This document shows positions 1 to 4,141 of a DNA stretch of 5,809 nucleotides, in pieces. Source of the stretch: an uncultured Clostridia bacterium. GTDB lineage: Bacteria; Bacillota; Clostridia; Oscillospirales; QAKW01. The notes under the pieces were generated by a model. That model worked only from the letters and a program-made list of their open reading frames with translations. It had not been told where the DNA came from and made no database searches. Both the position numbers and the translations under genes were made by a program. The DNA is taken from the NCBI GenBank assembly GCA_944387905.1, contig CALXGU010000107.1, positions 1 to 5,809 of the forward strand, in the 5' to 3' direction. Every line of letters starts with the position of its first letter. Position 1 is the first letter of the stretch.

Positions 1-1090
1 CGACATCAAAATTATATGCCGCCGTTCTCACAAACACCTGCGCGTCACCCGTCCAGCCCAAGCGCTCATCACGCTGCGGACAGTCGGTGGGTATGTCCAC
101 ATAGTTGCCGCGCTGACCGCGTATGATATTGTCAAACAGCGTATTGACCCGCGCATCAGAGCATTCAAAATAACCTGTGCGCTTTATATCGGAATGTATC
201 ACGATAAACCGGAAATTCTCCGGCTTTACCTCATACGGATATTTGTCCAGCCGCACGTATCTGCCGCCCATAAACGTAAAGTGCGGCTTATAGGTCTGTC
301 TGCCCTGTCTGGCGATATAGGTTATCCGCTGCTGCGCCGTGCGCAGATTTTCGGTATAAAAGTTGCCGTCCTTATCGAGTATCTCGGCGTGTGTATAGGA
401 AATCTCATCGCCCGCCCGGGCGTTTTCAAGCGTCATTTCCACGTAGCCCACAAGATTGTAGCCGAAATCAAGCACCGTCTCGCCTTTAGGAGTATGGATT
501 ATACTGCGTACAGGGTAGCTCTCATGCTCGACTATCTTTTCACCCTCCTGAGGCACCAAAAGCCCCATATCCAGACCGATGACCTTCGCGCGCTCGCCGC
601 GGGTCAGGGTATAGTTTTCCTCGGTATAATCTGCGTTGTACCGCTCGCCGTCATACAGCGTCGCAAACTCGACAGGCGAGGAGACCACCTCCCACGAATC
701 ATCTGTATATATCCGGCTGTCGCTGCCGTCCTCATATTCAATGCCGATAGCCGCCGCAGTACATATCTTTCTGCGCTCCAGAGCCGTACGGTAGCCCATA
801 CGGTATGTCCAGCCGGTGGCAACGCTTATATCTATGGTATTTTCTTCCTCCAGCATGTCCGTGATATCATAGGTCTGATACTGGATCCGGTTGAGATAGC
901 TTGTCCAGCCCGGCGCAAGTATGAAATCTCCCACTCGTCTGCCGTTGATCTTGGCTTCATACACCCCGAAAGCTGTTATTTCCAGCACCGCGCGCTTTAC
1001 ACGGGAACAGCTGAATTTTTTGCGGAATATTATCGCTCTGTCATCCTTGCCCAAAAGCGAACAGGTAATTATCTTTGCGTCATGTATCAT
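1..1090 (-). CDS. Alpha-L-rhamnosidase, GH78 family (N-terminal part, cut by window edge)
   Basis: I translated this by hand from the minus strand. It is open from ATG at 1090-1088 to the window edge: 363 codons plus one base of a protein that is usually about 850-950 residues. Residues about 20-200 look like the rhamnosidase N-terminal beta-sandwich (AKINGRRVGDFILAPGWTSY at 46-65). Residues about 200-300 look like the next beta domain (VLDFGYNLVGYVEM at 206-219, FMGGRYVRL at 273-281). The catalytic alpha/alpha barrel begins near 303 and carries the GH78 signature at 330-351, with acidic residues D336, D341, E342 and D349. By family analogy E342 is the likely general acid; the second catalytic Glu would lie beyond the window. 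Family members release terminal L-rhamnose from plant glycosides and polysaccharides. There is no signal peptide, so the enzyme is probably cytoplasmic and acts on imported oligosaccharides. An AGGAG site (1103-1099) sits 8 bases before the ATG. The ATG at 1083 is out of frame. Confidence 0.93.
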   Translation of the reverse strand, partial: MIHDAKIITCSLLGKDDRAIIFRKKFSCSRVKRAVLEITAFGVYEAKINGRRVGDFILAPGWTSYLNRIQYQTYDITDMLEEENTIDISVATGWTYRMGYRTALERRKICTAAAIGIEYEDGSDSRIYTDDSWEVVSSPVEFATLYDGERYNADYTEENYTLTRGERAKVIGLDMGLLVPQEGEKIVEHESYPVRSIIHTPKGETVLDFGYNLVGYVEMTLENARAGDEISYTHAEILDKDGNFYTENLRTAQQRITYIARQGRQTYKPHFTFMGGRYVRLDKYPYEVKPENFRFIVIHSDIKRTGYFECSDARVNTLFDNIIRGQRGNYVDIPTDCPQRDERLGWTGDAQVFVRTAAYNFDV

Positions 1091-1126
1091 TTTTTCGGCT
1101 CCTATATGTTGATTTAGAATACAATC

Positions 1127-1155
1127 ATTATATTATCATATCTACAATAAAACAA
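1127..1155 (-). promoter_or_regulatory. Sigma-A-type promoter for the rhamnosidase gene, with A-tract upstream
   Basis: Read on the minus strand, TTGTTT (1155-1150) and a perfect TATAAT (1132-1127) are separated by exactly 17 bases. The expected start is near 1120, giving a leader of about 30 bases before the ATG at 1090. Two A-runs on this strand (7 A at 1175-1169 and 6 A at 1166-1161) lie just upstream of the -35 box, in the position of an UP element. The -35 box matches consensus at only three of six bases, so an activator or the A-tract may matter. Confidence 0.65.
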
Positions 1156-1181
1156 GGGAGTTTTTTGCTTTTTTTCAGTCG

Positions 1182-1195
1182 TGATATTGATATCA
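1182..1195. repeat. Small palindrome between divergent promoters (possible operator)
   Basis: TGATAT and ATATCA form a perfect 6-2-6 inverted repeat; the same bases also read as two tandem TGATAT units. The repeat lies 26 bases upstream of the rhamnosidase -35 box and 14 bases upstream of the tyrS -35 box. A regulator of the sugar gene could bind here, but the motif is short and the region is AT-rich, so chance is a real alternative. I do not recognise a specific operator family. Confidence 0.25.
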
Positions 1196-1209
1196 AAAAT
1201 AAATGATAC

Positions 1210-1238
1210 TTGACAGAATCGCACAAGGTATATATAAT
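1210..1238 (+). promoter_or_regulatory. Consensus sigma-A promoter for the T-box leader and tyrS
   Basis: TTGACA (1210-1215) and TATAAT (1233-1238) are both perfect matches to the housekeeping consensus and are spaced by 17 bases. Transcription should begin near 1245, just before the first strand of T-box Stem I at 1249. A strong constitutive promoter fits a gene whose control is exerted later, by T-box attenuation. Confidence 0.9.
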
Positions 1239-1244
1239 GAGTAA

Positions 1245-1494
1245 AGAATTTGCGTCTGAGCAGAAGCAAAGTAGCGCTTGTGCCTTGGTTTTAAGAGAGT
1301 TTCCGGCAGGTGTGAGGAAATACGGGGCAGGCCGCCAATTACACTTTCGCGAGCAAAACCGGGTCTGCCCGTTACAGCTTGGTGTCAAGCCGACACCGTG
1401 AGCCGCAGGCAGTGATGTCTGCGGAAATCAAGAGGTGGTACCGCATTATTTGCCCTCTGTTTTCCGATGATCCGGGAAAACAGGGGGATTTTTT
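1245..1494 (+). promoter_or_regulatory. T-box riboswitch, tyrosine specific, transcriptional type
   Basis: This leader senses uncharged tRNA-Tyr and lets RNA polymerase continue into tyrS. Stem I closes with TTTGC (1249-1253) on GCAAA (1353-1357), with GA-rich kink-turn-like bases above it and a GAAG/CTTTC helix (1263-1266 with 1344-1348). The specifier loop faces an AGTA box (1270-1273) against the Tyr codon TAC (1340-1342). An AGAGAG box (1294-1299) and a distal hairpin TTTCC/GGAAA (1300-1304 with 1316-1320), with GGTG at 1309-1312, complete Stem I. Hairpins CGGG/CCCG (1360-1371), GGTGTC/GACACC (1381-1397) and CCGCAG/CTGCGG (1403-1424) follow. The antiterminator uses AGAGG (1431-1435) on CCTCT (1454-1458), enclosing the T-box bulge whose TGGT (1436-1439) pairs with the ACCA end of tRNA-Tyr. 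CCTCT is also part of the terminator, so the two folds exclude each other. The folds were drawn by eye. Confidence 0.95.
1453..1494 (+). terminator. Regulated intrinsic terminator of the tyrS T-box leader
   Basis: Bases 1453-1465 pair with 1475-1487 in a 13-pair stem. CTGTTTTCC on GGAAAACAG forms the upper part, with a single T-G wobble at 1456/1484 and three further C-G pairs below. The loop is 1466-1474. Six T residues follow at 1489-1494. Charged tRNA-Tyr should favour this fold; uncharged tRNA stabilises the competing antiterminator. Confidence 0.93.
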
Positions 1495-1511
1495 GTTAAA
1501 AGGAGAAAATC

Positions 1512-2723
1512 ATGAAAATTTACGACGAGCTGGTCGCGCGCGGTCTTATCGCGCAGGTGACTGATGAAAAGGAGATACGAGAACTGATCGATAACGGCCG
1601 CGCCACGTTTTATATCGGCTTTGATCCGACGGCGGATTCGCTGCATGTCGGACATTTTATGGCGCTGTGTCTGATGAAACGTCTGCAGATGGCAGGCAAC
1701 CGTCCGATAGCGCTTTTGGGCGGCGGCACGGGCATGGTCGGCGATCCGTCGGGCAGGACCGATATGCGCAAAATGCTTACAAAAGAGGATATACGCCATA
1801 ACATAGAATGCTTTAAAAAACAGATGAGCAGGTTTATAGAATTCGGACCCGGCAAGGCGATCATGCTCAACAACGCGGACTGGCTTTTAGAGCTCAATTA
1901 CGTTGAGCTGCTTCGGGACGTGGGCGCATGCTTTTCGGTCAACAACATGCTCCGCGCCGAATGCTATAAGCAGCGCATGGAAAAGGGCCTCTCATTTCTG
2001 GAATTCAATTACATGATAATGCAGAGCTATGACTTTTATCATCTTTATAAAAATTACGGCTGCAACATGCAGTTCGGCGGCGACGACCAGTGGTCTAATA
2101 TGCTGGGCGGCACCGAGCTTATACGCAAAAAGCTGGGCAAGGACGCATACGCTATGACCATAACCCTGCTTATGAACTCAGAGGGCAAAAAAATGGGCAA
2201 GACGGCAAACGGCGCGGTCTGGCTGGATCCCGATAAGACAAGCCCGTACGATTTTTATCAGTACTGGCGCAATGTCGCAGACAGCGATGTCCTGAGGTTT
2301 ATAAGAATGCTCACTTTCCTGCCGCTGGAGGAAATCGACCGCATGGATACATGGGAGGGCTCACAGCTCAACCGCGCAAAAGAGATACTGGCATACGAGC
2401 TGACAAGTCTTGTCCACGGTCAGGAGGAAGCGCAGAAGGCGCAGGCTACGGCTCAGGCGCTGTTCTCAAAAGGTACAAACAGTTCAGATATGCCGACCGC
2501 GAAAATCAGAGTTCAAGACAGCATATCTGTTTTGGATATAATGGTGCAGGGCGGCATCGCGCCGTCCAAGTCCGAGGCAAGACGGCTTGTATTGCAGGGC
2601 GGCGTGTCGGTGGACGATGTCAAAATAGACGATCCGGCCAAAATGTTCTCAAAATCCGAGCTGGAAAATCAGCCGATACTGAAAAAAGGCAAAAAGAATT
2701 TTTACAGGATAATTGTTGAATAA
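1512..2723 (+). CDS. tyrS: Tyrosyl-tRNA synthetase
   Basis: The protein is a class I aminoacyl-tRNA synthetase that activates tyrosine with ATP and loads it on tRNA-Tyr in the cytoplasm. At 403 residues it has full family length. The Rossmann catalytic domain begins with YIGFDPTADSLHVGHFM (34-50), where HVGH at 45-48 is the HIGH signature. GGGTGMVGDPSGRTDM (70-85) follows. FNYMIMQSYDF (165-175) and QFGGDDQWSN (187-196) form the tyrosine and adenylate pocket. KKMGKT (226-231) is the KMSKS-equivalent loop, of the KxGKT type usual in bacterial TyrRS. An S4 RNA-binding domain occupies about 338-400, with SKSEARRLVLQGGVSV at 352-367. The ATG is preceded by AAGGAG (1500-1505) at 6 bases. The tyrosine T-box immediately upstream independently supports the amino-acid specificity. 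No defect is visible. Confidence 0.98.
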   Translation: MKIYDELVARGLIAQVTDEKEIRELIDNGRATFYIGFDPTADSLHVGHFMALCLMKRLQMAGNRPIALLGGGTGMVGDPSGRTDMRKMLTKEDIRHNIECFKKQMSRFIEFGPGKAIMLNNADWLLELNYVELLRDVGACFSVNNMLRAECYKQRMEKGLSFLEFNYMIMQSYDFYHLYKNYGCNMQFGGDDQWSNMLGGTELIRKKLGKDAYAMTITLLMNSEGKKMGKTANGAVWLDPDKTSPYDFYQYWRNVADSDVLRFIRMLTFLPLEEIDRMDTWEGSQLNRAKEILAYELTSLVHGQEEAQKAQATAQALFSKGTNSSDMPTAKIRVQDSISVLDIMVQGGIAPSKSEARRLVLQGGVSVDDVKIDDPAKMFSKSELENQPILKKGKKNFYRIIVE

Positions 2724-2746
2724 AATTATAATCACTTCCATATAAT
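2716..2746 (+). promoter_or_regulatory. Possible promoter for the M23-M50-radical SAM operon, lying inside the terminator loop
   Basis: A perfect TATAAT lies at 2741-2746, within the loop of the 2730-2776 hairpin. The best -35 candidate is TTGAAT (2716-2721), overlapping the tyrS stop codon, with a 19-base spacer that is longer than ideal. A transcript from here would start near 2753 and contain only the 3' arm of the hairpin, leaving the ribosome binding site free. If the downstream pair is a mother-cell sporulation operon, a sigma-E promoter would be expected instead; I could not identify one with confidence. Confidence 0.35.
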
Positions 2747-2781
2747 TTGGTGTAAAACAAAGTATAGGAAGTGATTTTTTT
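2730..2781 (+). terminator. tyrS terminator hairpin whose 3' arm contains the next gene's ribosome binding site
   Basis: AATCACTTCC (2730-2739) is perfectly complementary to GGAAGTGATT (2767-2776), with a 27-base loop and T residues at 2775-2781. This resembles a Rho-independent terminator, although the loop is unusually long and the stem is not GC-rich. GGAAG (2767-2771) is also the only good Shine-Dalgarno sequence for the ATG at 2782, at 10 bases spacing. Read-through RNA from tyrS would therefore either terminate or bury that site. Confidence 0.65.
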
Positions 2782-3573
2782 ATGGAAGGATATACACGCG
2801 ATTCATTCAGAGCGATACGCGACGAGATGGAACACTCGCGGCAGCAAAAACGCGGTTCGGTGCTGATAACGCTGATAATTATCGCGATATTTCTGGCGGC
2901 GGGCATATTTTACATAAAGACCTCCCAGCCTGGGCTGTGGAACAGCGCCGTGCAGTATATCAAAAGCGTATCGGTAGGCGGCAAAAGTCTTGAGACTATA
3001 AGCAACACACTTTTCAACAAAGCCAAAGAGGACCAACAACAGGAGCAGGAGCAGACTCAGCCGACAGAAAATACCGAAGGTGAATCGGGAGATATGCTGC
3101 TGACAGCGGATAACCTCAGTTTCAACTATATTTCCCAGCCGCTTGATATAGACACGCTTGGCAGAGGCATGGACAGCGATACGGCGGTCCCGGTCCAAAA
3201 CGCGACCGTCACATCAAATTTCGGCAGCCGAACAGACCCGGTAACAGGCGAAAAAAGCGCGGGACATCACGGAATTGATCTTGCGGCTTCACCCGGAAGC
3301 ACGATCTATGCATACGCTGACGGCACTGTAACAGAAACTGGACAGAGCGATATTTACGGCAACTATGTAATTGTTGACCACGGCTCAGGTCTTTCCACCT
3401 TTTACGGACATATGTCCAGCGTGACTGTTGAAAAAGCAGACAAAGTATCGGCAGGCGGTAAACTGGGTATTATAGGCTCGACGGGCAAAAGTACGGGAAT
3501 TCATCTGCACTTTGAAGTCAGGATAAACGGCCGGCGTGTCGATCCCGCGTCATATCTCTATGAAAAAATATAG
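2782..3573 (+). CDS. Membrane-anchored M23/LytM-domain protein, SpoIVFA-like
   Basis: The protein has 263 residues, close to B. subtilis SpoIVFA (264). A charged N-terminus (1-24) precedes one membrane helix (about 26-45). A Q/E-rich linker follows (81-100). An M23/LytM domain fills about 133-260: SNFGSRTDPVTG at 145-156, GHHGIDLAA at 161-169, YGH at 208-210 and HLHFEV at 241-246. H162, D166, H210, H241 and H243 fit the zinc-ligand and catalytic pattern HxxxD plus HxH. The domain should therefore be outside the cytoplasmic face. In B. subtilis SpoIVFA anchors the SpoIVFB protease and holds it with BofA until SpoIVB cleaves it. The assignment rests on fold, length and the M50 gene that overlaps its 3' end. 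Alternatives are a SpoIIQ-type protein or an ordinary peptidoglycan endopeptidase. The start ATG has GGAAG 10 bases upstream. Confidence is high for M23 and moderate for the sporulation role. Confidence 0.88.
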   Translation: MEGYTRDSFRAIRDEMEHSRQQKRGSVLITLIIIAIFLAAGIFYIKTSQPGLWNSAVQYIKSVSVGGKSLETISNTLFNKAKEDQQQEQEQTQPTENTEGESGDMLLTADNLSFNYISQPLDIDTLGRGMDSDTAVPVQNATVTSNFGSRTDPVTGEKSAGHHGIDLAASPGSTIYAYADGTVTETGQSDIYGNYVIVDHGSGLSTFYGHMSSVTVEKADKVSAGGKLGIIGSTGKSTGIHLHFEVRINGRRVDPASYLYEKI

Positions 3574-4141
3574 AATATCGCCGCTGATGCTTATGCTGAT
3601 GGCGGCGTTTATTGTTATTGACGGGACATGGTTTGCGCTGTATGCCGTACTGTGCGCGCTCTGGCACGAGTGCTGGCATATAATCGTTCTCAGAATAATG
3701 GGCGCGGGCTCCTGCGCAGTGTCTTTCAGGCAATACGGCATCAGCCTTAAAACAGGCGTGCTCAGCTACAGCCGCGAGGCCGCGGCGGCGCTTGCCGGGC
3801 CCGCCGCAAGCCTTGCGGCGGCTGTCGTTTTCGCCGCGGTTTCAAGATATGCTGCGTTTACCGAAACCACGGTATTTCTTACGTTTTCCAATTTTGCGCT
3901 TTTCGCTGTCAACATACTGCCCGTCTATCCTCTGGACGGAGGCAGGGCTCTGCACTGCCTGCTCTGTCTTAAGCTCAATATTGCCGCGGCTGTGCGTGTC
4001 ACCAGAATAATATCGGTCATATTTCTGTTGCCCCTGGCGGTTTTTTCTGTTATAATACTGATCAGAACAGGCTACAATCTTTCGCTTATGATAATCTGTA
4101 TCTATCTTGCAATACTGCTGATCGGAGTAAAGGATATATGA
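3560..4141 (+). CDS. Site-2 protease, M50 family, SpoIVFB-like
   Basis: This is a 193-residue polytopic membrane protein with about five hydrophobic segments. The zinc site HExxH appears as HECWH (36-40) inside the second segment. The second family motif is NILPVYPLDGG (118-128), with D126 as the third zinc ligand. LAGPAAS at 78-84 is a typical M50 stretch. Such proteases cut substrates within the membrane. In B. subtilis the SpoIVFB homologue removes the pro-sequence of sigma-K in the mother cell, and gene order with a SpoIVFA-like partner supports that role here. The protein is short: SpoIVFB has about 288 residues with a C-terminal CBS domain, whereas this one ends after its last hydrophobic segment. 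I chose the ATG at 3560, which overlaps the M23 gene by 14 bases and has no clear Shine-Dalgarno, implying coupled translation. A GTG at 3536 would add eight residues (AGGA at 3520-3523, distant) and cannot be excluded. Confidence 0.85.
   Translation: MKKYRISPLMLMLMAAFIVIDGTWFALYAVLCALWHECWHIIVLRIMGAGSCAVSFRQYGISLKTGVLSYSREAAAALAGPAASLAAAVVFAAVSRYAAFTETTVFLTFSNFALFAVNILPVYPLDGGRALHCLLCLKLNIAAAVRVTRIISVIFLLPLAVFSVIILIRTGYNLSLMIICIYLAILLIGVKDI

Noticed and set aside
194..1117. 307-codon open frame on the plus strand
   Set aside because: It lies opposite the rhamnosidase, which shows clear GH78 motifs over the whole stretch. The plus-strand product has no recognisable motif and no ribosome binding site at its start.
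1161..1175. T-runs as a transcription terminator
   Set aside because: No plus-strand gene ends upstream and no stem precedes the T residues. On the minus strand they fit an A-tract upstream of the promoter.
1321..1323. TAC directly after the distal hairpin as the T-box specifier codon
   Set aside because: It follows the distal stem immediately and does not face the AGTA box. The TAC at 1340-1342 sits between the mid and basal helices, opposite AGTA, as the architecture requires.
1210..1401. 63-codon open frame across the leader
   Set aside because: It begins inside the -35 box, upstream of the expected transcript start, and covers the structured T-box RNA. It is explained by the riboswitch.
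2351..2719. 122-codon open frame inside tyrS
   Set aside because: It is a shifted frame within the strongly conserved synthetase, with no ribosome binding site and no domain.
3518..3741. Minus-strand open frames opposite the M50 gene start
   Set aside because: They overlap the coding region for the HECWH site and look like antisense shadows with no motif.
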